This document shows positions 22,207-34,654 of a DNA stretch of 64,000 bases, piece by piece. The position numbers and the translations under genes are program-made. Below the pieces are notes generated by a model. The model did not search any database. It worked only from the letters and a program-made list of their open reading frames with translations, and was not told the DNA's origin. The stretch comes from Hevea brasiliensis (lineage: Eukaryota > Streptophyta > Magnoliopsida > Malpighiales > Euphorbiaceae). Numbering within the stretch: position 1 is the first letter of the stretch; each line of letters starts with the position of its first letter. The stretch is taken from the NCBI RefSeq assembly GCF_030052815.1, contig NC_079498.1, positions 83,500,992 to 83,564,991 of the forward strand. Reading direction: 5' to 3'.

Positions 22207-24309
22207 TGTTAGTAGTATGCCCTAGAGCATATCATTTAGCATGTATCTTGTATATATTTTTATTAATAAAAGGCATTTCCACTTTTCCGTTTACATAATA
22301 TATTTATGTGTAATAGAAAAGGTCCATTGATATTTTGTTAGAAATATTATTCTTAAGTTGTTAAGAATATGAGTGACAATATTTCTAGCACAAAGTATCA
22401 TAAATAGGTTCACAATCGAGGATACTTCATAATAAGGACATGACTTATCCAGAAAGATTGTATTCATGTTTGTTCCCAAGTTATTTATATGAGATATAAA
22501 TAAGATGGAATGGTGAGTCTCATGCCATATGACAAACATGATAGGCACTTATAAATGATAAGTAGGCCGAACCAGTGACACTTATGACAAGCACATGGAG
22601 TTTACTCTTGTCAATGTTTTGTCATAAATCATATCAGTGCATATAATCTTTAGACCTGAGATAGCATAGTTATCTTGTATATAGGTAGTTTGAGTTTGAT
22701 CGCTTTCATACTTGTACTTGTGTATGGGTATATGGGCATGTGTTGGCTCCTACTAGTTATATATGGAGGTAGGTGTTGATCAAGATGGAATCTGTTCCTC
22801 TAAGTAAATAGAGATAAAATCCTATGTTCATTTAATTATTCTTGATGTTTCAAGTTCTGGCAGACAGATAGATTTATTGAGAAAGAGTTTACGATGAGAA
22901 AATCTTTTAATCAAGAACTGGAATTAAAAGAGAACATAATATTCATAGCAAATGGAGTTTGACATAAACCATGACTCTAGCTTGAGTTGGGATTTTGTAA
23001 TGAGAGATTCTAGTGCATAGTAACATATGATTATAGGTTCATTTAAGGTAAACCTTATTACTAATTGGGTGGCCATGGCATGCTATGCTAGGTGTTAACC
23101 ATGGTCTATGAGGTTCATAAAATGATTTAGAGAAATCATTTATGGTAAGAAAGAGTTCTGATGATATTAAGAGTTGATATCATGTCTCATTGCCAATTAG
23201 TGATGAGCCTAGTAAGTCACACACATACACAAGTTATCACCTATTTAAATATGATTTAATTAATTAATTAAAGAGTTTAATTGATTAATTAAATAGGTTT
23301 GGTTTGCAATTAAATTGCAAAGTCCCTAGCATGACTTGAAACCAAATCTAGATTATTGGATGTATAATATAAGTTAAATTTATATTTAAAGTGTTTAAAT
23401 ATGAATTTAATTAATGAGAAATTAATTAATAGAGATTAATTAATTAATTTATATTTGATATAAATTAATTAGAAGAAGAAAGATAATTATTTTGGGTTGA
23501 GAACTCAAAATTAAGACACAGGGGCATTTTGGTCATTTTGCAGTGTGACACGTGGCACCATGAGATGGTGACACATGGCATAACACATAAAGCTTGACAA
23601 ATGTTTTTTTAATCATGTAAGATGATTAAAATCAAGATTAAATATAGGTTTGACACTTGGCACAATGTGATTGGGTCACTTAAACCTAGAGCTAATCAAA
23701 GGGTGACATGTGGCAAGGGTTTAATGTGTTAACCTAGCTATTTAAGTGTTGTTATGAGAAAATAAAATACAACCAGTAGCCACACTCCTTTGTCACGCCA
23801 CTTTGAGTGTTTTTATCTCTTCTTCTTCATCTCTTATCAATTCAAAGAGATTAGCCATCAATCTCTTGAATTAAGAACACTAGAAATTGTTTCTAGTGTC
23901 CTGTTTACATCTTTAATCTCTTAAAAGGCAGAACTTGATTTTCTAATTAATAGAAAATGCTTTAGAAGCTATTCAAGGGCTGCCATAGGTGTTCTTGGTG
24001 TGGACAAGCTAGAGGGACAACATCTGGTGTCCTGAAGACGAATCTCAAAGGCGCAGACACGCTGCAGTGCATCAAGAGGTTAGTGTAATCGTTCTTGATT
24101 TAATCTAGGGTTCTAAAATTAATCTGATTAATTTTAAAATCTTAAATGGCAAATACAGATCCAAAAACATATTAAAAGAGTTTTAATATGTTGTTTATCA
24201 TTGAAATCAAATAGATAAAAAATAAATCTTGCATGATATATGTGATCCTAGATGAAAATTTTTGAATTCAATGGTATAAACTTGTGTTTTTCACGCTTCC
24301 GTTCCTTCA
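22207..24309 (+). mobile_element. Array unit 2: Copia LTR (2103 bp)
   Basis: TGTTAGTAG...TTCCTTCA, near-identical to unit 1 apart from a few clustered differences such as 22700-22720 and 22855-22870. A primer-site sequence TGTATCAGAGCCAC follows at about 24313. The ACGTGGC promoter motif is at 23549-23556. Confidence 0.9.
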
Positions 24310-24569
24310 ATTTGTATCAGAGCCACTATATTTGCCATTTAGATTGATGTTTATATGATTTAATTGTGTGTTTGATCATGAGATCAAGAGTTTATTGCTG
24401 GTTGCAATGTCAAAGTGGAGGCACAAATAATGAACACCATGGTGCGCATGGTTGATGCATCACAATGGTGTGCAAAGGTAAATGGATGGTGAATGTGCAA
24501 TTGTTGTATGATTTAAGATCCATTTTATGTCTAATTAAATTGTTTAATTAGAATTTTTATCACACAATT

Positions 24570-24920
24570 AAATTATGATTCAAATCAGAATTTTAAAAAT
24601 TGTTTGAATGTGATTCAAATCTGAATTTTAAAAGTTGTTTGAATGTGATTCAAATCTGAATTTTTAAAGTTGTTTGAATCATATTTAAATCTGATTTTTT
24701 AAAATTGATTGAATAAAATTCAGATCTGATTTTTTAAAAAATATTTGAATGTGATTCAAATCTGATTTTTTAAAAAATGTTTGAATGTGATTCAAATCTA
24801 AATTTTTAAAGTTGTTTGAATGTGATTCAAATCTGAATTTTTAAATTTGTTTGAATGAGATTCAAATCTGAATTTTTAAATTTATTTGAATCATATTCAA
24901 ATCTGAATTTTTAAGTTGAA
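24570..24920 (+). repeat. 35-bp tandem repeats in Copia leader, unit 2
   Basis: Same degenerate array as in unit 1, with the same order of variants, confirming that the units are copies of each other. Confidence 0.85.
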
Positions 24921-26093
24921 TATGAGATATTCAATTTAATTTAAGTATGTATGTTTTATTTAATTGTTAAATAGTGATATGCATGATGGATGATCATGGA
25001 CTATAAAAGACCAATGTGATTGGATTTATTTCTTTTATGTTTCTTTGGGATTGTAAATTAATTAATTTATTTTAATTTATTTTGGGCATGTATTATTAAG
25101 TTTGTAATAATTTTTGGGTTGTAATTTCATTTATTTAAGTTCTTGTAAATTCGCCTTGGTATGCCAAGGATTACTATGTAATATTGGATTGCAAGAAGTT
25201 CAAGGAGGTCAAGAGCATTGGTGGGACCAGTGGGAGGAATTCAAGATCAAGTGTTGATTATGTACTCCTTCAGCAACTCTTGTAAAATGAATGAATGAAA
25301 TGCACCTAGGAATGCCCTGATTCAATTCTTGGTGGCTCAGAATTGAATCCTTTAGAAAGTCCATGATCATACCATATTTACTGCTTATCCATGAATGCAT
25401 GAGATGTATGGGAATGTATGCAATTATATGATATATGCATGCTAAATGGATAATGTGCAAAGTGAGACCTTAATAGTAAATAGAATGACCATAAAATCTT
25501 CCAAACAAATGATTAAGTTGGAAATGCTATAATTAATGTAATTATAACATAGGTCCTCCATTGGGGCAATTATTTTAAGAAATTTTAAATAGTTGCATAA
25601 GATGCAATTTATTTAAGAGATTTTCTTAAGAATAATTGTTAAGCATGAGATGTTGTAAATATGTAAATGGTTTAGTGGCCAATATTGGATGTACCTGAGG
25701 ACATTAAAATTATTTGCATAATTACTGGCTCAATGGGTTCAACTTAACTAATGCAAGATAAGTCAATAATGGATGTACACAGATTTTGAGCATTAGGGGC
25801 TAGGTAAAGGATTGAACCTCACATGAGATGTGATGGGCAAAGAGTTGCTCACTTATAGTTTATTGTAATTCCAATAATGGATGTACCTGAGGATGATCAA
25901 TAGAATTATAAGAATTCAATCACCCACTAGAAATCCATCCAACTAGGATTTCCATTTTCTACTTTGGAAGTGTAGGATTCCCTAATTTAGTGGGAGGACC
26001 AATTTGATTAAAAGACCATAATCATTTTGGTTAATTATTTGATACATTTACTAATAAATCTGGTTATTTTTTACAGTTAATTTTCTGATAATA

Positions 26094-29000
26094 ATGAACA
26101 CAGATCAACCACCACCATCCAATATCCTTGCAAGCATACTTGATCGCAATAGGTTAATAGGACCTAATCTCTCTGATTAGCTAAGAAATTTGAAACTTGT
26201 CCTGAACCTTGAACATATAGAATATGTTATGGACTCAAATGTTCCTGGTCCCTTACCTTCAGAGGCCACTCTAGAGGAACATGAAACTTTGGACAAGTGG
26301 AAGGAGCATGATATGAGAGCTAAGTGTTACATGCTTGCTACCATGAGTAATGAGTTCCAGAAGCAACATGAGAGCTTACAGAGTGAGAGTGAGATTCTCC
26401 TTCACCTACAAAAAAGTTGTATGATGAGCACAGCAAGAATGCTAGGTATGAGATATCTAGGCAACTATTCCGCATGAGGATGTCTGAGGGACAGAATGTT
26501 GGGGATCATGTCCACAAGATGATTCGGTTGATTGAGCAGCTGGAACATCTTGACTTCAACATGGATTTCCAACTATGGACAGATTTGATCCTTCAGTCCC
26601 TTCACAGGTCTTTTGGGAAATTTTGTGACAAATTTCCATATGACTCAACAGAATGCACCTTAGGTAGTTTACTCAACATCTGGTTATTGCCCAAAAGAAT
26701 ATGCTGGCAATAAAGGAAAAGAGGTAGCTTTGGTTGCATCTTCTTACTGGAAAGTCCAACAAGAAGAAGGGTAATAAGAAAAGAAACCTCAGTTCTGGTC
26801 CTTCTAAGAAAATAGCTAAACAGAAAAGGAAGACTAAAGCTGATGAAGGCAAAGGAAAGTGTTTCCACTGCCAACAGGAAAGTGTTTGCATTACCAGTAA
26901 GAAAGTGTTTCCACTGGCCAGAGTATAGCAATCTAAATGAAAGCAATGCTATGGTGAAAAACAACTCAAGTTCAAAATATATTTGGCACTTAAGGTTATG
27001 TCATGTTGCAGAAGATAGGATTACAAAATTGGAGAAAATGGGGATTCTATCCTTATTGGACTCTGAGCCTACTCCAACTTGTGAATCTTGCCTTCAGGGC
27101 AAAATGACTAGATCATCCTTTGTTGGACAGGGGCTAAGAGCTGAAAATATTTTAGAGCTAATACATAGTGATGTATGTGGTCCATTTAAAGAAATGGCTA
27201 GAGGGGGCTATCATTATTTTATTACCTTTACTAATGATAAATCAAGGTTTGGGTATTTGTATTTGATGAAATACAAACATGAATCTTTTGAAAAGTTCAA
27301 AGAATTTATATCTGAAAGGAGAAATCGTACCCTATTGGATATGGTACGTAGTATGATGAGCTATACTGATATGCCAATCTCCTTTTGAGGATTTGCATTA
27401 GAATCAGCTTTGTATATTCTGAATAGGATTCCATCAAAATCAGTTTCTTCCACACCTTATTAGATATGGCATGGAAGAAAACCAAGTCTTAAGCATGTTA
27501 AGATTTGGGGTTGTCCAGCTTATATCAAAAAGCTGAACACTGATAAATTGGAGACCAGATCAGAAAAGGGTCGATTTGTTGGATATCCAAAAGATAGTTT
27601 TAGATATTATTTTTATTTGCCTACTTCACAAAAGGTTGTGATAAGTAGAGATGCCACATTTCTTGAACAACATTTTGTTCAAGAAGGAGGCAAAGGAAGG
27701 CAAATAGAGTTAGAATTGGAGAATTTTGACCAACCAACATATCAGATGGATATAGATCCATCTAGTCAACCTATACCCGTTAATGAAACATCTACAGCTG
27801 TTCCTCGTAGAACAACCAGGGTATCTCACCCACCAGTGAGATATGATTTTCTTCATGAAGAAGAACAAGAGTTGTCTACTCATGAAGAAGTAGATCATGG
27901 GGATGATCCACTTACCTATGAAGAAGCTATATCAGATATAGACTCTTCAAAATGGATTGAAGCTATGAAATCCGAGATTGATTCCATGTATAAGAATCAA
28001 GTTTGGGATCTTGTTGACCCACGTGAAGGTATTGTACCTATAGGGAACAAAGGGGTTTTCAAGAAGAAAATTGGTTCTGATGGAAAGGTAGAGACCTATA
28101 AGGCAAGGCTAGTAGCGAAAGGGTTTCGCCAAAGGCAAGGAATTGACTATGAGGAGACTTTCTTGCCTGTTGCCATGCTTAAATCAATTAGGATTTTATT
28201 AGCAATAGCTGCGTACTATGATAATGAGATTTGGCAGATGGATGTCAAAACAGCTTTTCTCAATGGATACATTGAAGAAAACATTTTCATGGAACAACCT
28301 AAGGGATTTGAATCCCAAGATGGTTCCAAGGTATGCAAGCTAAAGCGATCCATTTATGTGTTGAAACAAGCTTCGAGGAGTTGGACCATCCGTTTTGATG
28401 AAGCCATTAAATCCTTTGGTTTTATCAAAAAATGAGGATGAGCCATGTGTATATAAGAAGGTTAGTGACAGTGCTATCACTTTCCTTGTCTTATATGTGG
28501 ATGACATAATCGTTGATGGGTAATGACACGTATGTTGACGACTATAAAGGTATGGTTGTCAAATACATTCTCCATGAAAGATTTAGGGGAGGCAACCTAT
28601 ATTCTTGGGATTTGCATCAATAGAGATAGAGCGAAAAGAATAATTAGTTTATCCCAAAGTCTATACTTGAAAAAGGTGTTAAAGAGGTTTAACATGCTTG
28701 ATTCCAAGAGAGGATTGTTACCAGTGAGACATGGTATCCACCTTTCTAAAGAGATGTCTCCAAAGACACCTGAAGAAAGAGATAAGATGGCTGGATTCCA
28801 TATGCTTGGCTATTAGAAGTTTAATGTATGCAATGTTGTGTACTAGGCCTGATATCGCATATCTCGTTAGTTTGACTAGCGGTGTATCAATCCAATCCAG
28901 TTTGGAACATCTGGATAGTCACAAGACTATCCTTAAGTACTTGAGAAGAACTAAGGATTTATTCTTGATTTATGGAGGTGGAAGACTTGCAATTGGATGG

Positions 29001-29104
29001 TTATACTGATTCTGATTTCCAATCAGATATCGATGATAGAAAGTCTACCTCTAGATATGTGTTCATTTGTAATGGAGGTGCAGTCAGTTTGAAGAGTTCC
29101 AAAC
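26094..29104 (+). pseudogene. Copia C3 gag-pol, deleted and frameshifted
   Basis: Gag start at 26094 (MNTDQPPPSNILASILDRNR), with an in-frame stop after NLSD near 26178. It carries the same two internal deletions as C2 (after CFHCQQ, and KEFI-SERRNRTLLD). The linker and first RT half are open from 27548 to 28435. The YVDD site is at 28494-28505 with indels directly after it. RNase H ends at the junction 29104. Several small indels absent from C2 lie at CTG/CAG sites and may be sequencing errors. Confidence 0.87.
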
Positions 29105-29673
29105 AGATGATCTGATGCCTGAGAATTGAAGGAAATCAAAATGGACAGCTGAGATCCCATTCAGAATATTTTTCCTCTCTTTTCTAATCCAACGGCTCAA
29201 GATCTTCTTGTCAAGGCAAATCCGAAGGCCTGGAATAAAAGGCACCGGTCCTATCGTCTTCTTTTTAATCCAAGGGCTCCGGGTTTGTCCTTACAAGTAA
29301 GATCAACGGTGGAGATTGAGATGTACAGAACTGCCATGACATGTCCTAGCGCTCACAAAGAATGTGGGCAATTCTGCAAATGAGGCGTGCAGTGAAGATT
29401 TGATCTCGCCTGCAACGCTTTAACTACCTCAGCTCTGATTATGATGACAGTTATTGGAAGTCTTTTGTCCTCTTTTCCGATCTCTATTCCTTCCGATCTC
29501 TCAACTATGACTCTTTTCCGATCTCTCTCACATCAGGTCCCTCATCACTTCCTGATGAAATTTGGTTCTCAATGGTTCTCTCAGTGATGTAATCCGATCT
29601 CTTGGAATTGCCCAAATTATGAAATCTGACCTTGTGAAAGTGAAGTTAAATTTTCGATCTCTAATGCGCCATC
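29105..29673. repeat. Array unit 3: host flank segment
   Basis: Third copy of the 569-bp flank. The final bases before the LTR are garbled (GCGCCATCATAG against GCGCCTACTGTTAG in unit 2), so the target site is not readable here. Confidence 0.8.
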
Positions 29674-31777
29674 ATAGTAGTATGCCCTAGAGCATATCAT
29701 TTAGCATGTATCTTGTATATATTTTTATTAATAAAAGGCATTTCCACTTTTCCGTTTACATAATATATTTATGTGTAATAGAAAAGGTCCATTGATATTT
29801 TGTTAGAAATATTATTCTTAAGTTGTTAAGAATATGAGTGACAATATTTCTAGCACAAAGTATCATAAATAGGTTCACAATCGAGGATACTTCATAATAA
29901 GGACATGACTTATCCGTAAAGATTGTATTCATGTTTATTCCAAAGTTATTGATATGAGATATAAATAAGATGGAATGGTGAGTCTCATGCCATATGACAA
30001 ACATGATAGGCACTTATAAATGATAAGTAGGCCCAACCAGTGACACTTATGACAAGCACATGGAGTTTACTCTTCTCAATGTTTTGTCATAAATCATATC
30101 GATGCATATAATCTTTAGACTGAGATAGCACAGTTATCTTGTATATAGGTAGTTTGAGTTTGATCTCGCTTTCATACTTGTACTGTATGGGTATATGGGC
30201 ATGTGTTGGATCCTACTAGTTATATATGTAGTTAGGTCTTGATCAAGATGGAATCTGTTCCTCTAAGTAAATAGAGATAAAATCATATTTTCATTTAATT
30301 ATTCTTGATGTTTCAAGTTAATGGCCAGGACAGATAGATTTATTCAGAAAAGAGTTTCTGATGAGAAAATCTTTTCAATCAAGAACTGGAATTAAAAGAG
30401 AACATAATATTCATAGCAAATGGAGTTTGACATAAACCATGACTCTAGCTTGAGTTGGGATTTTGTAACAGAGAGATTCTAGTGCATAGTAACATATGAT
30501 TATAGGTTCATTTAAGGTAAACCTTATTACTAATTGGGTGGCCATGGCATGCTATGCTAGGTGTTAACCATGGTCTATGAGGTTCATAAAATGATTTAGA
30601 GAAATCATTTATGGTAAGAAAGAGTTCTGATGATATTAAGAGTTGATATCATGTCTCATTGCCAATTAGTGATGAGCCTAGTAAGTCACACACATACACA
30701 AGTTATCACCTATTTAAATATGATTTAATTAATTAATTAAAGAGTTTAATTGATTAATTAAATAGGTTTGGTTTGCAATTAAATTGCAAAGTCCCTAGCA
30801 TGACTTGAAACCAAATCTAGATTATTGGATGTATAATATAAGTTAAATTTATATTTAAAGTGTTTAAATATGAATTTAATTAATGAGAAATTAATTAATA
30901 GAGATTAATTAACTAATTTATATTTGATATAAATTAATTAGAAGAAGAAAGATAATTATTTTGGGTTAACAACTCAAAATTAAGACACATGGGCATTTTG
31001 GTCATTTTGCAGTGTGACATGTGGCACCATGAGATGGTGACACATGGCATAACACATAAGCTTGCCAAATGTTTTTTTAATCATGTAAGATGATTAAAAT
31101 CAAGATTAAATATAGGTTTGACACTTGGCACAATGTGATTGGGTCACTTAAACCTAGAGCTAATCAAAGGGTGACATGTGGCAAGGGTTTAATGTGTTAA
31201 CCTAGCTATTTAAGTGTTGTTATGAGAAAATAAAATACAACCAGCAGCCACACTCCTTTGTCACGCCACTTTGAGTGTTTTTATCTCTTCTTCTTCATCT
31301 CTTATCAATTCAAAGAGATTAGCCATCAATCTCTTGAATTAAGAACATTAGAAATTGTTTCTAGTGTCCTGTTTACATCTTTAATCTCTTAAAAGGCAGA
31401 ACTTGATTTTCTAATTAATAGAAAAAGCTTTAGAAGCTATTCAAGGGCTGCCATAGGTGTTCTTGGTGTGGACAAGCTAGAGGGACAACATCTGGTGTCC
31501 TGAAGACGAATCTCAAAGGCGCAGACACGTTGCAGTGCATCAAGAGGTTAGTGTAATCGTTCTTGATTTAATCTAGGGTTCTAAAATTAATCTGATTAAT
31601 TTTAAAATCTTAAATGGAAAATACAGATCCAAAAACATATTAAAAGAGTTTTAATAAGTTGTTTATCATTGAAATCAAATAGATAAAAAATAAATCTTGC
31701 ATGATGTATGTGACCCTAGATGAAAATTTTTGAATTCAATGGTATAAACTTGTGTTTTTCACGCTTCCGTTCCTTCA
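29674..31777 (+). mobile_element. Array unit 3: Copia LTR ending the array (about 2104 bp)
   Basis: Runs to TTCCTTCA at 31777 and is followed directly by CCTAC and host-element DNA, with no primer site. It is therefore the 3' LTR or a solo LTR of the original insertion. The ACGTGGC motif has become ATGTGGC at about 31018, a C-to-T change at a CpG. Confidence 0.88.
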
Positions 31778-31782
31778 CCTAC
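31778..31782 (+). repeat. Target-site duplication CCTAC, right copy
   Basis: Matches CCTAC at 22202-22206 before LTR 2. The 5-bp repeat on either side of the whole array shows a single Copia integration event underlying it. Confidence 0.85.
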
Positions 31783-31985
31783 CCGATCTGGTTTCTCACT
31801 AAATCATTTTAACCGATCTATGACTCTGAACATTTGCCCGAACCTGACGACCCTAGCTAACCGATCTCATCTTATTTCATTTATGGTGTTTTTGGAACCT
31901 TCCCGTGACGTGTCAGTAAAACAGGCGAATTTCCGCTAACCGATGCATTCCTTGGGGCACTGTGAGCATTGAATGCTCAAACGGG

Positions 31986-31993
31986 TATAAATA
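31986..31993 (+). promoter_or_regulatory. TATA box of the non-autonomous element
   Basis: Consensus TATAAATA, about 160 nt before the first ATG (32149), with a pyrimidine-rich leader between. A donor-like CCG-GTAAGG follows at about 32098. Confidence 0.6.
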
Positions 31994-32148
31994 GGAGGAG
32001 GATTTCTCATTTGCTCCCCTATGTCATTTTCAGCTTTCTGCTTACAACTTCGACCTTCTCTCATTTCTTCAAGTCTTTCCGACACCGATCATACTCCGGT
32101 AAGGACTTTAATCCTTCTCTTACTTAAGCTTTTCTATTTTCTTTGAAA

Positions 32149-33920
32149 ATGAGTGGCGCCGAGGGTCAGAGAGTGGTGAGCCCCCCTTCTATCCATGTCT
32201 CATGGATGTCGGACGAAGTTGAGGTGGCCAGGCCAAGTTGCTGACCTAAGCCTCCTATGACTTCCACTTTAGGTCACGGTTGAGCAGCTCAGTCAAGAGA
32301 AAATCTTCCCGTGGACGAATTGCCGTCGGTCCTTAAGGAAACAGATCTACAAATCATTAGTCAAGAGTACAACCTTCGAATCGATTCGTACGAGCTCATC
32401 AAATGCCATTGCGATCTCCAAGTTGATCATTTCTTCGACGAAAATGATACGATTATGGTGTACGAAGATTAATTAAAAGTAGGGCTACAGTTTCCCCTTG
32501 ATGACTTTTTCAAGGATGTTTTGAAGTTTCACCACATAAGTATAGCCCAAGTGCATCTGAACTCGTGGCAGATCCTAGTGGCTTTCAGAGGCTTGTGCCG
32601 GGCTAAGAAGCTCGATCCTACAGTAAAGGTGTTTGCCGAGCTGCATAGGCTTACTCGTCGAAAGGATGATGAGTACTAGTTCTTTCAAGCAAAACCACAC
32701 TGTGGGCTTTTTACCGATCTCCCCTCCTCACTAAAGAATTGGAAAAATCATTTCTTCATGTTGAGGAGCAAGATTCTGAACGGCTTTGAGGGGATCCCAC
32801 GGAGTTGGCAATACCTGGTTGCTCCGAACCCGAAGAAGATCACCCTGAGTAAGGATGAGGACGCCATGGTAATGGAGCTGAAGGATCAGGCGGCCACTCA
32901 GAAGTTCTCCTACTTAGATGCGGTGATGGCTCAACTGCACCATTGGATGATGCTGCTGGTTACAGGCGAAGAATACAAGCTTCAGCTCTCTGACCTCAGC
33001 CGTAGTACTTTCTATATCTCTGATCTCTGGGCCTTAGCGAACTCACTGACTTTTCTTTGTGCAGGTATGGCGAGCAGCGAGGCTTCCAAAGAAAGCCGAA
33101 AGCATAAGAGGGAGGTCTCCAGGAAAGTGCAGGAAATGAAGCGCGCCGAGGCCTCGCAGACGCCAAGGCATGATTTAAGAGAGGTGTCGGGAGGCTCGTC
33201 CCGACCCTCGGGACAGCCGGTCCCTGAAATAGAAATAGCTCAGTCTCCTCCTCGACAAGAAGAGTCACTGCCTCCACCTACTCCTTCGAGTGCGAAAGGT
33301 GGTCCTTCCCAACCCACTGTGAGGACCTTATCTCATGGTGCCCAGATCCTCATTCATACTTTGGAGAAGAATCGCTCTGTTCGGGAGAGAGTTTAGCTAA
33401 GATTCTGGGAGCTTCCATCTGTCTCCAGGAGGATCGGCATAGGCTGACCCCAGGTAGCATCGAAGATCTGTTAGCCTAGACGATGAGCTTGAGCATGGAG
33501 AGCTTGGTAAACCAGCATATAATCAGGGAAAAGGCTCATCTTCTGAGGTAGGAGATCCTGAAGGCAGTCCAGGATACAGCTTCCGCCCGAGCTCAACTTT
33601 TATCCGCCCAGGACTATATAGCTGAAATCGAGGGTCGGATGAAGTCCTATGAGGATAAATTGGCCGAGCAGGCTCATGAACTCGGAGAAGCTCGGGCACT
33701 GCGAACTGCTGATGTCACTCACCTCACTGAAGAACTTAGAGCGAAAGAAGAAGAGGCAGTGACGAGGGAGGCCGGTGCTTACGTGAACGCCCACAGCAAC
33801 CTTTTGGCCGAGCTCAGGAGGCGTTATCCTGAGGAAGACTTCTCTTGGATGGTGAACCTGGCTCCTCAAGACGAGGAGGAGAGCGAGGAGGAGCCCGAGG
33901 GAGATAGAGAGGGTGAGTGA
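32149..33920 (+). pseudogene. PF04195-like (putative gypsy-type transposon) protein, broken
   Basis: The first ATG at 32149 gives a short peptide that stops after ~31 residues. From 32313 a second frame reads LPSVLKETDLQIISQ, then GLQFPLDDFFKDVLKFHH and NSWQILVAFRGLCR, the pattern of the plant 'putative gypsy type transposon' domain. Stops occur at about 32471 and 32677. The frame is then open from 32758 to 33396. A TTTCTTTGTGCAG-G acceptor-like site at 33064 suggests a short intron. After a frameshift, 33420-33920 encodes a charged helix-rich tail (coiled-coil-like, EEEAVTREAG...EEESEEEPEG). The family assignment is from memory of the motif pattern. Confidence 0.6.
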
Positions 33921-34604
33921 AATGTAGAACAGGCTGGGGGTGATCCTCCAGCCGAATGACTTGTATTTTATTTTGATATGAAATAAAATCTCTTTTGTTC
34001 AATTTTGTGATGAGCTCGGAAAGTATCCAAATTGCATGAATGTTTGATTGTTTGAACATATTAGAGCATCTAACTTAAAACGATTATTAATCTAAGTACA
34101 AGAGGTCAGAAGAACATTTATGCATGAGATCGGCCTAAGCCGAAACCAAACACTGGGCAGAACTTTAGATCATTAAAATTGGAAAAGGCTCATTTTGAAT
34201 TAGATCAGAATCACCATTAAATCGGACTGATATCTTAAATTTTATTTTAAGTAATGTCTAAGATATACAAGTGAGGGACCCGATCTTAACGTTCGCTAAA
34301 TAACTTCCAACCATATTCTGTAGGAAGAGATTGGAAATGAGATTGAATGACATTGAGATTTGACATTTGTTTGACCTCCTTTGATGAGAGATCGGAAATG
34401 AGATTAGATGGTGTGGGAGACCCGCCATAGATTTGAACCCCTTTTATAAGAGATCGGAAAATAATCAATTAAGGGCGGGATCGGTTTGTTTCATGATCGA
34501 GCAATCGATGTGTTCGGAAGAGTCACGTGACAAAAGACGTTGGCTAAGTGTCAACCTTAAAGTCCCTTCACTTCAGTGATCGGCCAAAATATAGTGTCGA
34601 CAAT

Positions 34605-34654
34605 TAGGTATACTACGGGATTATGTTATGCCTTACGAAGAGTAGAGTGTGACA
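34605..34654 (+). mobile_element. 50-bp scrap of a family-F1 LTR end
   Basis: Closely matches the last 50 bp of the F1 LTR (63816-63865), ending GTGTGACA, with a few substitutions. Nothing of the rest of the LTR is present to the left. Confidence 0.7.

Larger units (their letters stand above)
14163..31777 (+). repeat. Tandem array of about 7.47-kb units: flank + Copia LTR + truncated Copia internal
   Basis: The sequence AGATGATCTGATGCCTGAG starts at 14163, 21638 and 29105, giving periods of 7475 and 7467 bp. Each unit is 569 bp of host-element flank, a 2.1-kb Copia LTR, then Copia leader and coding sequence up to an RNase H position (TTCCAAAC), where it jumps back to the flank. The third unit ends after its LTR at 31777 and is followed by host DNA. 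Units 1 and 2 share the same internal deletions and mutations, so they are copies of one event. An assembly duplication has to be excluded. Confidence 0.85.
31778..34604 (+). mobile_element. Right part of the CCGATCTC-rich non-autonomous element
   Basis: Holds a TATA box, a leader, the PF04195-like ORF (32313-33920) and ~680 bp of 3' non-coding sequence with scattered GATCGG motifs. No RT or integrase is present, so it would depend on another element for movement. The right border near 34604 abuts a Gypsy LTR end scrap. Confidence 0.5.

Noticed and set aside
14620..22298. 67-residue ORF at flank/LTR borders (14620 and 22095)
   Set aside because: It spans the insertion border of the Copia LTR and exists twice only because of the tandem duplication.
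10357..30013. An 85-residue antisense ORF (MPIMFVIWHE...) kept in all four Copia LTRs
   Set aside because: The LTR copies share recent ancestry, so shared openness is expected. There is no family resemblance or sign of coding constraint.
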